From: Paenibacillus mucilaginosus 3016
GTDB lineage: Bacteria > Bacillota > Bacilli > Paenibacillales > NBRC-103111
Assembly: GCF_000250655.1 (NCBI RefSeq)
Contig: NC_016935.1
Span: 5,660,001 to 5,724,000 of the forward strand
Direction: 5' to 3'
Length of the DNA stretch: 64,000 nt
Part shown: piece after piece, positions 36,729-48,049 of the stretch
Numbering within the stretch: position 1 is the stretch's first letter
How the letters are laid out: the number at the start of each line of letters is the position of its first letter
The notes under the pieces: model-generated
The model's input: only the letters and a program-made list of their open reading frames with translations
What the model was told of the DNA's origin: nothing
Databases searched by the model: none
Translations under genes and position numbers: made by a program

Positions 36729-37187
36729 TTAGCCGATAAGCGCGGAGTCCCCGGCAGCAAGCAGAAGGTCCTGCGCTTCACCGGCCGGCCCGCCGGCTTC
36801 CGTGGCGTCCCCGCCCCCGGGAACCGCAGCCATGGCCTGCACCATCTGCTCGACCTGCGTATCCGTCAGGATGGTACCGCTCCCGAATTCGAAGCGTTCC
36901 ACACGGTATGCGCCTTTGTCAAAGAAGTGTTCAATGGCGCGTAGGTTTCACCTATGAAGACCGTATCCGTCTCCCCCGCCATACCCGCTTCGCGGATCCT
37001 ATTCGAACCCCCGTAGGCACGATAATAGATCTCATACCGATCCTTGCCCATGCCTCCGCTGAGTAAACCGTCTCTGCTGTCATAAATGTTCGAGCGCGTG
37101 ATGATCCGGAACCCTGTCCTTGGCCGCAGCCGTAATCACATCATTGCCTCTCGTACCGAAAATCAATCTTCCTTCCGCAGTTGCCAT
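36729..37187 (-). pseudogene. Decayed RTX-type calcium-binding protein
   Basis: Translating through two frameshifts gives one protein of about 150 residues. The ATG at 37187 starts a frame with LIFGTRGNDVITA, an RTX-type repeat. The second frame has GGMGKDRYEIYYRAYGGSN. The third has DKGAYRVERFEFGSGTILTD and VEQMVQAMA, the usual C-terminal end of hemolysin-type calcium-binding proteins. The first break is near 37110 (an extra base in GGG). The second, near 36940, needs one base more. None of the three pieces is a complete gene, so it is a real pseudogene unless two errors occurred. Confidence 0.7.
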
Positions 37188-37320
37188 TCGTCTTCAGCCT
37201 CCATAATCGAAGTGTCGACGAACCCCATCCCAATCGTACCATATCCTTTTCTCCTACTGGATTAAATTCCCTTAATATTCCCATGAAGAGGAATACATCC
37301 CCCCCTCTGCAGAAAACCTC

Positions 37321-37352
37321 TTGACCCTCACATCCATGTCATGGTTTATACT
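37321..37352 (+). promoter_or_regulatory. MerR-type promoter with long spacer and palindrome
   Basis: -35 TTGACC (37321-37326) and -10 TATACT (37347-37352) are 20 bp apart, longer than the normal 17. The palindrome CCATGTCATGG (37334-37344) lies in the spacer. This is the hallmark of promoters that MerR-family proteins twist into an active shape. Confidence 0.75.
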
Positions 37353-37386
37353 GGGGGTACCCCACGAGGAAAGGAGGCGCCGCCGG

Positions 37387-37767
37387 GTGCGAATCGGAGA
37401 GCTGTCCAGCACAACGGGCGTCAGCATCCGCTCCCTGCGCTATTACGAAGAGCAGGGACTGATCCAGCCTGTTCGCATGGCTAACGGGTACCGGGAATAT
37501 AGCCCGTTCGCCGCGGAGCAGGTACGAACCGTGCAGTTCTATCTCAGTCTCGGGCTGACGACCGAGCAGATCGCAGGATTCCTGCAGTGTGTCATGAAGA
37601 ACAAGGAGGCCTTCTGCGCGGAGGTGCTTCCCGTGTACGAGAAGAAGCTCGCGGAGATGAACGAGCAGATCGAGCTGCTTACCCGCATACGTTCCAACCT
37701 CGTCGAGCGCATTGAAGCGATCCGCGAGGAACAGCAAACCATCTTGAATGGAGGAAACCCTACATGA
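37387..37767 (+). CDS. MerR-family transcriptional regulator
   Basis: 126 residues from the GTG at 37387, ten bases after GGAGG; the longer frame overlaps its own promoter. The winged helix is residues 1-70 (RIGELSSTTGVSIRSLRYYEEQGLI, NGYREYSPFAAEQVRTVQFY), followed by a coiled-coil dimer helix (FCAEVLPVYEKKLAEMNEQIELLTRIRSNL). It has few cysteines (Cys in LQCVMKN and AFCAEV). It overlaps the thioredoxin gene by ATGA. Control of its own operon in response to thiol or redox change is inferred. Confidence 0.85.
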   Translation: MRIGELSSTTGVSIRSLRYYEEQGLIQPVRMANGYREYSPFAAEQVRTVQFYLSLGLTTEQIAGFLQCVMKNKEAFCAEVLPVYEKKLAEMNEQIELLTRIRSNLVERIEAIREEQQTILNGGNPT

Positions 37768-38114
37768 AACCCGTGAATGTGAATGATACGAATGCAGACG
37801 AGCAGATTCGCTCCCACGCCCTGACGCTGCTCGACTTCGGCGCCGTCTGGTGCCCGCCCTGCCGGACCCTGCTCCCGATCCTCGATGAGCTCGGGGAGGC
37901 CTACGGCTCCAGCCTGTCGATCCTGAAGCTGGACTGCGACGAGTCGCCGGAGACGGCGGCGGCTTACGGCGTCATGTCCATGCCGACGGTGATTCTCTTC
38001 AAGAACGGCGAGCCTGTTGAGAAACTGGTCGGCCTCCGGTCCAAGGCCGGCTATCAGGCGATCATCGACCGGTACCTGCCGGCCGCCGCGGGGAGCACAC
38101 CTGCGAACGGGTAA
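37764..38114 (+). CDS. Thioredoxin-like protein with WCPPC active site
   Basis: 116 residues. The thioredoxin fold is complete: LLDFGAVWCPPCR with Cys30 and Cys33, the LKLDCDESPETAAAYGVMSMPTVILFKNGE segment with the cis-Pro (MPT), and a C-terminal helix. The CPPC centre is found in some bacterial thioredoxins and thioredoxin-like oxidoreductases rather than the usual CGPC. Coupled to a MerR regulator. Confidence 0.88.
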   Translation: MKPVNVNDTNADEQIRSHALTLLDFGAVWCPPCRTLLPILDELGEAYGSSLSILKLDCDESPETAAAYGVMSMPTVILFKNGEPVEKLVGLRSKAGYQAIIDRYLPAAAGSTPANG

Positions 38115-38118
38115 GGAG

Positions 38119-38157
38119 ACGGCCTGCCGCTGACCCTGTGTCAGAGGCAGGCCGTAC
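38119..38157 (+). terminator. Terminator of the MerR/thioredoxin operon
   Basis: ACGGCCTGCC/GGCAGGCCGT stem with a loop of about 19 nt, then ACTTCGCTTT. It starts 5 bp after the stop. Confidence 0.7.
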
Positions 38158-38307
38158 TTCGCTTTCGTCGGGCAGGGAACAGCCGGCGGGGATCGGGTGC
38201 GTCAAAGCAGGCTTGGACCCGGGCGCAGCCCCGGCTTATAATAGAAGCTGTATGACCTTCCAGAACAGAGCCAAGTGCACTCATCTCATCGATCAAGGAG
38301 CCGCCTT

Positions 38308-38919
38308 ATGCCGAAGTTAACCTTTTTCCTCGGCCCCGCCGCCGCAGGCAAAACCACCCTGGCCAAGAAGCTGGCCGCCAGGCGCCGGGCCGCTTTCTTC
38401 GATATGGACACCCTGCTGCGCCCCGCTGCCGAGAAGATTATGGAGATCTCCGGCCTCGACCCGGCCGACCGCGATTCCGCGGAGTACAAGGTTCGCTGCC
38501 GGGACCTCGGTTACCGCATCACGATGGATGCGGCGCTCGAGAACCTGGAGCTCGGCATCGATGCCGTGGTCGTTGGTCCCTTCACCAAGGAAACCGGGGA
38601 CGGGGACTGGATTGCAGACGAGCTGGCGCGCATCGGCGCCACCCTGGAATCCATAGAGGTCCGCGTCGTGCTGGTCTCGCTCCCTTCCGAGGAAGCGTAC
38701 AGGGAGCGGCTCTGCGCCCGCAGCTCGGAGCTCGACCTGTGGAAGCTCGCGCATTGGGACGAATTCCGGGGTTCTCTCGCCCCGCGGGAGATCCGCTGGC
38801 CGCTTCCTCCGTCGTCCGTGCTGCACTTCGACAACTCAGGGCCGCTGAGCGAGGCGGCTCTGGCCTCCCTCGAGCACTTCGTCTACGGAGGCAGGACGGA
38901 TACTTCTTCCGCGTCATAA
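38308..38919 (+). CDS. P-loop kinase-like ATPase
   Basis: 203 residues from the ATG at 38308 with AAGGAG ten bases before. The Walker A motif is GPAAAGKTTLAKKL at 8-21. FFDMDTLLRP suggests a nucleoside/shikimate-kinase-like lid region. HWDEFRGSLAP and VVVGPFTKETG are conserved-looking. The size and layout fit AAA_33-type zeta-toxin/polynucleotide-kinase-like P-loop proteins. The substrate is unknown; it lies alone. Confidence 0.7.
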   Translation: MPKLTFFLGPAAAGKTTLAKKLAARRRAAFFDMDTLLRPAAEKIMEISGLDPADRDSAEYKVRCRDLGYRITMDAALENLELGIDAVVVGPFTKETGDGDWIADELARIGATLESIEVRVVLVSLPSEEAYRERLCARSSELDLWKLAHWDEFRGSLAPREIRWPLPPSSVLHFDNSGPLSEAALASLEHFVYGGRTDTSSAS

Positions 38920-38985
38920 ACCTCACCGCAATCACCAAGTGAGAAAAACGGCTTCGCCATCCTTTATGTACGCGCATACTTGAAC

Positions 38986-39010
38986 AAAAAGCCGGGACCT
39001 CCGTCCCGGC
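38986..39010 (-). terminator. Terminator of the YjcZ-type gene
   Basis: GCCGGGAC/GTCCCGGC stem with a 4-nt loop and five Ts read leftward, 31 bp after the stop. Confidence 0.85.
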
Positions 39011-39041
39011 TTCGTACCCAATTGGGCGCATGTGATGTGAC

Positions 39042-39140
39042 TCAGATGACAAATGCAGTAGAAACAATCACAAGCAGGATGAAAAGAACCAGAATAACCC
39101 CTGTGCTCGTGAATCCGCCACAACCTGCACCATAACCCAT
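39042..39140 (-). CDS. YjcZ/SscA-type small sporulation peptide
   Basis: 32 residues from the ATG at 39140, which has GGAAGGAGG upstream. MGYGAGCGGFTSTG followed by a single hydrophobic helix ILVLFILLVIVSTAFVI is the standard YjcZ-family pattern, spore-coat assembly peptides in Bacillus (SscA). A longer frame exists upstream but lacks a ribosome-binding site. Confidence 0.85.
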   Translation of the reverse strand: MGYGAGCGGFTSTGVILVLFILLVIVSTAFVI

Positions 39141-39172
39141 AGCTGCCGCCTCCTTCCGGTTAAGCATAATGC

Positions 39173-39197
39173 AGTTTATGGGATTCTTCGCTTGTCC
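39173..39197 (-). promoter_or_regulatory. Possible late-sporulation promoter of the YjcZ-type gene
   Basis: Read leftward, CATAAACT (39173-39180) matches the SigE/SigK -10 form CATAnnnT. An AC-containing -35 (AACC) lies about 17 bp earlier. The match is short, so it is tentative. Confidence 0.35.
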
Positions 39198-39204
39198 GGT
39201 TTGG

Positions 39205-39462
39205 ACAGTGCTTGAAAATGTGTCTTTGTGCACAGTCTCTCACACATTCTGCTGTTGATAGATTTTCATATACTGTAGTGTTGTCGGATCACCGCCGGTC
39301 CACAGCAACCCATAGGCAGGCCTTCTGGAGAGACGGTTGTGTAAAAGCACCGTCTTTTCCGCGTTCTGTTGTCTCCATTTCATTAACAGAACCTTGGTTC
39401 TTCACTCTCTTCCCGCGTTTCACCGCCGCACCTTGAGCGCCTCTTATCTCCTCAGCCCAAAC
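39205..39462. other. Intergenic region
   Basis: No gene is supported. A TGTCC/GGACA hairpin lies near 39193-39208. Confidence 0.35.
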
Positions 39463-39487
39463 AGAGCAGCCCAACTTGAGCTGCTCT
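39463..39487 (-). terminator. Terminator of the giant pectin-degrading gene
   Basis: AGAGCAGC/GCTGCTCT stem with a 9-nt loop and a short T-tract read leftward, 38 bp after the stop. Confidence 0.65.
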
Positions 39488-39524
39488 GCTTGGAGCCATC
39501 TGTTTTCCTGTAGAGTCGTACTTA

Positions 39525-42500
39525 TTACTCTTGTACGGTGACGGTCATTTTTGCGGTTCTGGTTTCGCCCGCTTGGTTGCTTAATACGGCCTCGTATACA
39601 TAAGTGCCCGGTGCCTTATCAACGATTGCCGTGACAGCTAATTGGGCGTCAGGCGTACGAGCTTCCAAAGACTGCGTATCGATCAGTATCCCATTCTCGT
39701 AGAGCGCGTACTCCGAAGCGTTCGTGCCCCACCAGAGATTCATGCTGACGTTAAAGCTGCCGTCGCCATCCCAGTTATCATGGGACAAAACCGCCTGCCC
39801 CGGAGAGGCATCCGTGACGTTCACAGTCAGCGGAGCGCATGGCGTCGCGCCGAGGGAATTGATCAGTTCGCAAGTATAGACATAAGTGCCATTCTTCCTG
39901 CCGGTAATGTCCGTCTTCACGGACTGGGCGGACGGAGACTCGTCAGCCAGCGCTGTTTGGTTGATCAGCTTCCCATTCTCGTACAGCTTGAACTGGGTTC
40001 CGTTGTTGCCCCACCAGAGATTCATCGTAACCGTATAATCCCCGTCTTCCAGACCCGTATCGTGACCGTTATTATCGGACAATACCGGCGTGCCGGGGGC
40101 GCTCTTCGCAAGCGGCGTCATCTGTCGAAGCCAAGATGCCCACTTGATGAGAGTATCAGCCTGTGCAGTCGTGAATACCTTATCCCTATTCTTATTGACT
40201 TGATTGCTGTACGCCTCCAAGAGCTGGCGAGCCTTTGCTCCTTCACGCGCCTTCGCCGATTGTTCAGCCTGCTCCAGCAGACTAACGAGCTGCTGTGCAA
40301 TCTTTTCCGAGTTCGGGTCCTGGGATTTCGGCAGCGAAGCCAAGCGTAAGTTCAGCCAAGCTATCGAAGGTGGCCATAACCCCGAAGCTGAAATCGACGC
40401 TCTGCTCCCGTCCTGCCCGATCGTAAACCGCAGCGGTTACCTGATGTGGGCCTGGCTCCAGCGTATAAGCCGGGACATTCAGCAGTACGCCGGTCGGCTT
40501 GTCAACGCCGGACGCTGTATCGGAAGCCGTGTAGGTAATCTCAACCTGCTGATCGATCGTATACTCGGTTTGCCCTTGGACGTCAATGGTTGGAGGGGCA
40601 AGGTCGATTCGCACGGGTAACGACTGCTCTGCCTCCTTGTTCCCTGCCTCGTCGACGCTCCAGTAAGTAACGGTATGTTCTCCCTCCTCGTTCAGGAGCA
40701 CCCCCGTACCCGTCATCATTTCCCCATGATTGATCTGATAGTAGGTCGCTTCGACTACGGAACCTTCATCAATGGCGCTCAAGGTTACCTGCACCGGCGA
40801 AGTATACCAGCCGTTATGCGATTCCCCTTCCGCTGTCGCGGTTGTTTGCGGTGCCTCCTGATCCGACGGCTTGACAAAGGCAGCAAGCGGAATATTCAGC
40901 TCTCTCACCAGCCCCGCCACCAGCTCGGCTACCTTGATGGCGCCGTTCATCTGCAGATGCGTGTTGTCCTCTTTTCCGTCTACCCACATGAAGATGTCTT
41001 TGGTCCCCTCAGGTCCAAGCTCCTGAAAATATTCCCAGCTGGCTTGATTCAGATCCATGAGGAGGGTTCCGGTTTCTTGCGCCGTTTCTTTCATCGCCTG
41101 AACGTATTCCGGGAAGCTCTTGTTCAAGGTTTCACCCGTGAAGTCACGCCTGTTCACCGGCGTCACCAGAACCGGGGTCGCTCCTCGCTGCACGGCACCG
41201 TTGATATAAGCTTTCAAATAATCCTTAAATTGCTCCGGCGTTAGGTATCGCTCCGGACGCGAAGGCGTGGAATCATTATGAGACCACTGCATGAACAGAT
41301 AATCGCCAGCATGGATGCCAAGCAGAATTTCGTTCAAATATCCGCCCACCAGGAAGGTTTTACTGCTGAGCCCGCCGACCGCCCGGTTATCGATGCGGAC
41401 CTGATCCAAATCGAAGTGGGCTCCCAGCGTTTCGCCCCATCCGGCTTGCGGGCGATAGCTTTCCGCATAGCTCGCAACCGTAGAATCACTCGCCAAATAA
41501 ATTACCGGCTTTTCGCCCGCGCCGTTGTCAGGCAGGCGTTCAATTTTCAGCGCATTGATCTTCGGAGTGTTGCCCGAGAAGTCAAAGTTGAATACGCCGT
41601 CAATCAGCGCAATGTCATAGGTGATTTCCTTGAATTCCCCCGCTGGTATCGATGTAACCGGCACTTTCGCCATCTGCTCTACCGTCACACCGGCGTTCGT
41701 AGCCTCCTGCGCATCGCCAATTGTCATCGTGATGCGGTAATTCGCCGGCTTCATCTCCACCAGGAAGGAGGTGCCGTTGATGCGGGTGAAATCCTCCGTC
41801 AGCGCATTCCCGGTCTCGCGGTTGGCGTCCAGGGTTAGAGAGGTATCGGCAAATCCGTAGCCATTCCCTTCCACATACGCTCTTTTGTCGTCTACCTTGA
41901 GATAACCTTCGGCCGCAGCTCCGGAGCCAAAGTCGAATTGGTACTCACTGATGTCGCCTGTCGGTTCGCTTGTCAGCGACTCCTTCGCGACCGTCAGCAT
42001 GTTAAACACATGATCCACCTGAGCCTGGGCGGCTTCCGTGCCTATGATCGCCTCGGCAGCCGCCAAAGCCCGGTTCAGCACGGCAGTGGAGTGTTCGGTA
42101 TAGGCCGACAGATCCAAGGCTTTGACCTCTTCATGCAGCGCAATCAAGGCCGTCTGATCGCCTGCAGTCGGCGTAAGCTTCGTGCCTTCCATCCACACAT
42201 TGTCGATCTGGGTGGTCCAGCTCAGCGTTCCTCCGCCGCTTTTTCTCGTACCGAGGAACCGCATCCCCCTCACATTATCGGTGTAGGCAGTTCCGGAGCT
42301 CATCGGAATACCCTTGATCGTCTGGGTGACGTTCGGGTCCGTCAAGCTCGTCAGTGTCAAATCGATCTTCTTCTCGGCAAAGTGAATGGCGGCATCCACG
42401 TTAACCCACTGGTTTTTATAAACGTTAGTGGTTACGCCGCCATCCGGAATGGCCGTGCTGCCCGTACCGTAGCTGGCGGTGTAAAGGCCCGGGTAATAAC

Positions 42501-45500
42501 CGATCCGCGTGTTCGTACCGCTGGTGGTGTACAGGGTCAAGATTACATTCTCATTCGCGTCCATCAGCGACAAATGCCCTTCGGATGGGAAAGCGCCCAC
42601 ATTGCCCGAATGCCAGTCGAAATTCACACGGACCACATCGCCGTTCACCGCATCGAACAAACGGAACACTTTGGCACGGTTTCCGGATCCGCCGCCGGTA
42701 ACGGACAGCACCTTGTTTCCGTTCTGCTCCACGACCGTCCCCGTCATCGTTCCCGAGATCCCCGCGGCATTCACCATCGCATATTGGATCGCGGCAGGAT
42801 CGCCCTCGAAGTTCTCCTCATAGAGCTGGATTTCCGGCTCCGGCTCCGGCTCGACGAGATCCGGATTAATGACGTACGGTGATATGCTTAGATTCAGCGG
42901 TTTGACCGCTCCCGCAACCAATCCGGCAATGACCTGTGCGCCATATCCGCTGAAGTGCGTGTTATCGCTCACGCCATTCGGGTATTTCGGATATTCGCCC
43001 GGATTCGCATATAAGAAGAGCTTCTCAGAAGCGGCCAGGCCGATCTTATTGTAATGGGCGATGCTTAACTGGCTCAAATCAACAAGCTGCACCTGGAGCT
43101 CCTCCGCCACTTCTTTGGCGGCTTTAACATATTCCGGGAAGCTTACATTAAACTCCTGGGTGATCGTATTGAAATCTCTGCGCCCTACCGGCGTAAGAAG
43201 TATCGGCGTCGCGCCGCGCTGTCTGGCGCCGTTGACATAGCGGGCCAGGTAGGTTTTATAGTCCTCCGGAGACGCATAACGCTCCGGAATTCCGGCGCTG
43301 GCATCGTTATGACCGAAGGAAATGAAGAAGAAGTCTTGCGGCTTGATCTCGCGCAGTATCGTATCGAGCCGGCCGTCAACCATGAAGGACTTGCTGCTTC
43401 TGCCGCCGATCGAGTGATTCTCGACTACGACGCCATTGGCGAAATAAGAGCCGAACTGCTGCCCCCAGCCTTCCTGCGGAGCCTGCATGGCGCTGTAAGA
43501 CTGCATCGTCGAATCGCCGGCCATATAGATCGTCTTGGAGACGCCCGGCGTTTTCTCCGGATACTTCTCAAGGATGATTTCCTGCACATGAATAGACGAG
43601 CCGGAGAAGATGAATTCCAGCTGACCGTCCACCAGTGCGATGTCATAGGAATAGACGAGAGGCTCTCCCGCTTTCACATTCGATACGGCCAGCTTCTGAA
43701 CATATTCCGACTTGACGCCCACGTTGGAGTCTTGCGCATCATCGCCGAGCTTGACCGTCACCTTATAATTGGCATTCGGTAAATCAACCGCAAATTTGGC
43801 ATTCTCCGGTAAGGTCACCTGGCCGGCGCCCACGGTAATGCCGCTTGTATTCTCGAACCCGTAGCCTGTGCCTGCCGTGTAGTACGTATCCTGCACAACG
43901 GTTGTACCGGCCTCCGTTTCCGTACCGAAATCAAAGTGGTAGACCTGCTCCGTCACTGCTCTGCCGCCCGTGAGATCCATATTCGCTTTAGGGAAGTCTG
44001 CCGCGCCGAAACCGATATGAAATCCCGTGTGAGGCGGCTGATTGTAACCCGCGTTCTGCCAGGCCGCACCCAAGCGGTATACAGGATCCTGCATCAGCGC
44101 GGGAATCCGGTAAGCCGTAGGAATGGTCGTCGAATACAGCCTGTATTCCGTGCTGTCTTCGCTCCGCAGCAGAATTTCCTCGCGCCAGTCTCCTAGGATA
44201 TCCGCCTGAATCGCCGGATTGCCTTTGGTACTGTTATTGGTCAAAGCGCCTTCCGCTCTGAAGATTTCATTCAGCTTTTTGTTTTGGTAATCCCATTTGT
44301 AAACGACCGGGACTCCTTTGGAGGTGCTGCTATCCCATACATGATCGAACAGCTCCCGGCCAAGGTCTCCGTCCCACCAGATCGCAAAGTTGGCGCTTTT
44401 CGGCGCTTCTTCCTTGCTGTAAATGACATTTCCGCCTGCCGAATAGCCATTGGTTACGGGGACGATCTGCCCGTCGACAATGGTAGCGGCCCAGGATTCG
44501 TAACCCGGATAGGTCGGGTCGATATCCGCCGACATGCCGCGGCCGGTGTCTATGCCGGTATACTCACCCCAAAGAATGTCGCCCGTTGCGGCATCCCGCA
44601 TCTCAAGGCCGTATTGGGCAGTGGTGTGTTCATGCACGCTTACCACCTGGTAGCCGTCCCTCGCCGGATCGAGCTTGCCTGCATGCATCGCATCGCCGTG
44701 GCCGAGTCCGGTGCTGTACATCAAGGTTCCGTCATCGTTAATCGCCAGCGCGCCGAACATGATCTCGTCTTTCCCGTCGGCGTCGACATCCAGTACGCTT
44801 AAGCCGTGATTGCCTTGACCTTCGTACTGTTCGCCTGCTTCATTCGTGTCGAATATCCAGCGATTTACCAACTGGCCGCCGGCAAAGTCATAAGCAGCCA
44901 GCACGGTGCGCGTATAATAGCCGCGGGTCATGATGACGCTTGGCTTCACGCCATCCAAATAAGCGACAGCGGCAAGGAAACGGTCCACGCGGTTGCCGTA
45001 ACCGTCGCCCCACGCGCTCACATCGCCTCTTGGAGGATCGTAATTCACCGTGGAAACGGCTGCTCCGGTTTGACCGTCAAACAGCGTGAGATATTCCGGG
45101 CCCGACAGGATATATCCGCTCTCGTTGCGGTAATCCTTGGTGCCGTCGCCGATCACTTGTCCTTTGCCGTCCTTCGTGCCGTCCGCCGTTTTGACGACGA
45201 CTTCGGCTTTGCCGTTGCCATCCAAGTCGTACACCATGAATGGCGTATAATGCGCGCCAGCACGGATGTTGACACCCAGATCGATACGCCAGAGCCTGGT
45301 TCCGTCCAGTTCGACGGCGTCAATAAACACATTGCCGGTATAGCCGGCATGGGAATTGTCCTTCATGTTGCTCGGGTTCCAGAGAAAGACAATTTCAAAC
45401 TCACCGTCACCGTCCACATCCGCCACGGACGCGTCGCTGGCTGTGTAGGAATAAGTGCCGCCATCCTTGGTTCTGCCATCGGCCGGTTTAACCAGCGGGA

Positions 45501-45912
45501 TAGGCAGGTATTTGTTATGCCAGACGGAAACGGTTTCCGGCTGCATTTCTTCCTTACCGGCGATCACCGTGGAAATCTGGTACTCGGAACTGTCGGCGCC
45601 GGTCGTGTCAACATAGTTGGTCGAGCCGCTAATAGGCGCCGCATTCACCTTTTTTCCGTTCTTGTACACATTAAAAGCGATTTCATTCGGATCCGTATTC
45701 AAATAGCGCCAGCTTAAGAAGACGCCGTTATCGACCAGCACCGCCACCAAACCCCGGTTCAGATATTCCGCCTGACGGGCCTGCGTGCTGTCTGATGACG
45801 CTGCATGCCCCGGAGCCGGCAAGACGACCGCCGAAAAAACCATAAGAAGAGTTAAAAAGAATGCGCATATTGATTTGCTGCGGGATCCTGCTTTTGTACC
45901 CAATGAACTCAC
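39525..45912 (-). pseudogene. Giant secreted rhamnogalacturonan-degrading enzyme (PL11 plus two SGNH esterases), frameshifted near the 3' end
   Basis: The first frame codes 1876 residues from a GTG at 45912; a TTG at 45903 fits the AAGGAG site better. In order: signal peptide (to about 38); PL11 rhamnogalacturonan lyase (45-640, with VDGDGEFEIVFLWNPSN and MSADIDPTYPGYESW); beta-sandwich (655-780); SGNH esterase 1 (Ser801 in GDST, GHND 867-870, Asp983/His986); LamG-like domain (1030-1245); FIVAR-like helices (1250-1315); beta-sandwich (1322-1460); SGNH esterase 2 (Ser1477, HND 1545-1547, Asp1649/His1652); two Ig-like domains. Removing one C at 40340-40341 joins a tail with a helical segment and two Ig-like NLWWG modules. 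Full length would be about 2128 residues. Confidence 0.85.
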
Positions 45913-46403
45913 TCCTTCTTATTTTCCAATCCCAGTCCATGACTTGACCTGACAGTTTGGAGTTCCCTCCGTCTCCCAATCGGTATTTTCGTTCATGCGA
46001 GCACAGAATCATGATTTTGTAAAAAACCGGAGAAAAAACGATCCCACCCCTTTGTTATGCGCTTACATTTCAAAAAACTACTGTCTGCTTATTGAAGCGA
46101 TTTGGATCGACTCACTTTCCTTCGCGTGTTTCGCGGCTCTTGGTTGTCGGCTAGTCCAGGCTTTGCTTATACTGCTCCCCTTTCCCAGAGACGGCATCTT
46201 TCCAGCTGAAGCATTCTAACGGTGTCATTCCAAGGCTTGATCCCTTGGACTCGATGATTGTGGAAACCTCTGTCGGCGGTTCCAATTTTATCATGCCGCT
46301 CCTTCATCCAAACATAATCACTTCATTTGATTATGGGTGAAGCAGATGAAAAAACCATAGGCGCAAGAAAGTGCAATATCGACGCATTGTATAGATCATA
46401 AAG
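45913..46403. other. Upstream region of the giant enzyme gene
   Basis: No gene is supported. A weak cre-like TGTAAGCGCATAAC (minus strand) lies at 46054-46067, about 145 bp upstream of the start. The rest holds short frames without ribosome-binding sites. Confidence 0.4.
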
Positions 46404-46449
46404 AAAATCGCCCTCCCCCCTGCCAAGTAGGCAGAGTAGAGGGCGATTG
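46404..46449 (-). terminator. Terminator of the CorC/CNNM-type gene
   Basis: AATCGCCCT/AGGGCGATT stem with inner TGCC/GGCA pairing, followed leftward by TTTCTTTA. Confidence 0.8.
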
Positions 46450-46461
46450 CCGTTTACCATT

Positions 46462-47790
46462 CTACACTTCCGAAAATTCCGCCTCGGGCTCCACCACGGC
46501 CAGCTGGTCCGCTCTGCGGATCTCCACCCGGCGGATGCGGTAGCTGTCCTTCTTGTGGACAATGAATTCCAGACCATGGTTGATCCAGGGTTCGTTCACC
46601 TTGATCTCGGAGTTCGCCGCGAAGAGCCAGCCCCCGATCGTATCCACATCCTCGTTGTCGAGATGGCTGCCCAGCAGGTCGTTCACTTCCGTCAGCGACA
46701 CCTTGCCGTCGAAGATGTAGTGGGCCTCGCCCAGCTTCTCAATCTCCTTGGCTTCGTCCGCATCGAACTCGTCGCGGATCTCGCCGACGATTTCTTCCAG
46801 AATGTCTTCCATCGTGATCAGTCCGGAGGTTCCCCCGTACTCGTCGACAAGCAGAGCGATATGCACCCGCTCCTTCTGCATCCGCGTCAGGAGTTTATTG
46901 ACCGGCATATACTCGGGCACTGTCAGCACCGGATGAACCAGCGAGGCGAAGTCGAAGGTTTCCGGATGGTTGTCGTATTTCAGGAAAAACTGCTTCGTGT
47001 TGATCATCCCGATAATGTTGTCCTTGCTCTCCTTGGCAACAGGGAAGCGGGTGTACTGCTCGCGGCGGATGATCTCCAGATTCTCCTCGAGCGTATGGTT
47101 TGTATATAAGCAGATCATATCCGTGCGGGGCACCATAATCTCCCGGGCCAGCATATCGTCAAAGGCGAAGATGCGATTCACGTAGCCGTACTCGGACTGA
47201 TTGATTTTCCCGCTCTGGAAGCTTTCGGATACGATGATCTGGATTTCTTCCTCGGAGTGCGCTTCTTCATGTTCCTTGGCCGGCTTCAGGCCGAATGCCC
47301 GGACCATCGCATTGGCCGAACCGTTCAGCAGCCAGATAAAAGGGTACATGATCTTATAGAAAATCATGATGGGCCGTGCGAGCATCAGAGAGATCGCTTC
47401 CGCCTTATGAATGGCGAACGTCTTCGGCGCAAGCTCCCCGAACACCACGTGGATATACGTCATGATCACGAAAGCCGCCAAAAATGAGATCGGCGTCGCG
47501 AGCTCTTCGGAGAGCCCGAACCTATCAAAAATAGGGTGAAGCAGCGCTTCTACGGTCGGTTCTCCCAGCCATCCCAGTCCGAGCGCGGTGATCGTAATCC
47601 CCAGCTGGCACGCGGATAAGTATCCGTCCAGATTGCGCTGAACCATTTGCACAGCAACCGCATTTTTCCGTCCCTCAACGATCAGCTGGTCCACACGGGA
47701 GCTCCGGAGACGAATGATCGCAAATTCGGTAGCGACGAAAAAGGCCGTGAGCAAAATAAGAAGGGCTACAAGAAACAAATTTAAGGCCAT
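46462..47790 (-). CDS. CNNM/CorC-type membrane transporter with CBS domains
   Basis: 442 residues. A CNNM (DUF21) domain with four hydrophobic segments covers 1-195 ([35 protein letters not shown]). Two CBS domains follow at about 215-340 ([69 protein letters not shown]). A CorC_HlyC domain closes the protein. This is the hemolysin-C/YhdP layout, associated with magnesium or cobalt efflux and homeostasis. Single gene with a GGAAGG site. Confidence 0.9.
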   Translation of the reverse strand: MALNLFLVALLILLTAFFVATEFAIIRLRSSRVDQLIVEGRKNAVAVQMVQRNLDGYLSACQLGITITALGLGWLGEPTVEALLHPIFDRFGLSEELATPISFLAAFVIMTYIHVVFGELAPKTFAIHKAEAISLMLARPIMIFYKIMYPFIWLLNGSANAMVRAFGLKPAKEHEEAHSEEEIQIIVSESFQSGKINQSEYGYVNRIFAFDDMLAREIMVPRTDMICLYTNHTLEENLEIIRREQYTRFPVAKESKDNIIGMINTKQFFLKYDNHPETFDFASLVHPVLTVPEYMPVNKLLTRMQKERVHIALLVDEYGGTSGLITMEDILEEIVGEIRDEFDADEAKEIEKLGEAHYIFDGKVSLTEVNDLLGSHLDNEDVDTIGGWLFAANSEIKVNEPWINHGLEFIVHKKDSYRIRRVEIRRADQLAVVEPEAEFSEV

Positions 47791-48049
47791 ATCAACCTTC
47801 CTCGAAAATTGGATTTTAAGACCTCAACTCGAAAGAGTTCTTATGAACTCATTATATCGCAGCGAGCAGCAAACCTCCAACGGTCATTTTGGACCTCTTG
47901 CCCCCTAATTCAGGCTTCTTGGAGAAGCGTGAGGACTAAACACCCCCCGTTCGCTCGCTGACTCACTTTGACAAAGGATTGCTGAGGATTTATGATGGGT
48001 TCAAATGAACTCGTCACACCCGACAAACTGCTGAAAAGAGGAGATTGTT

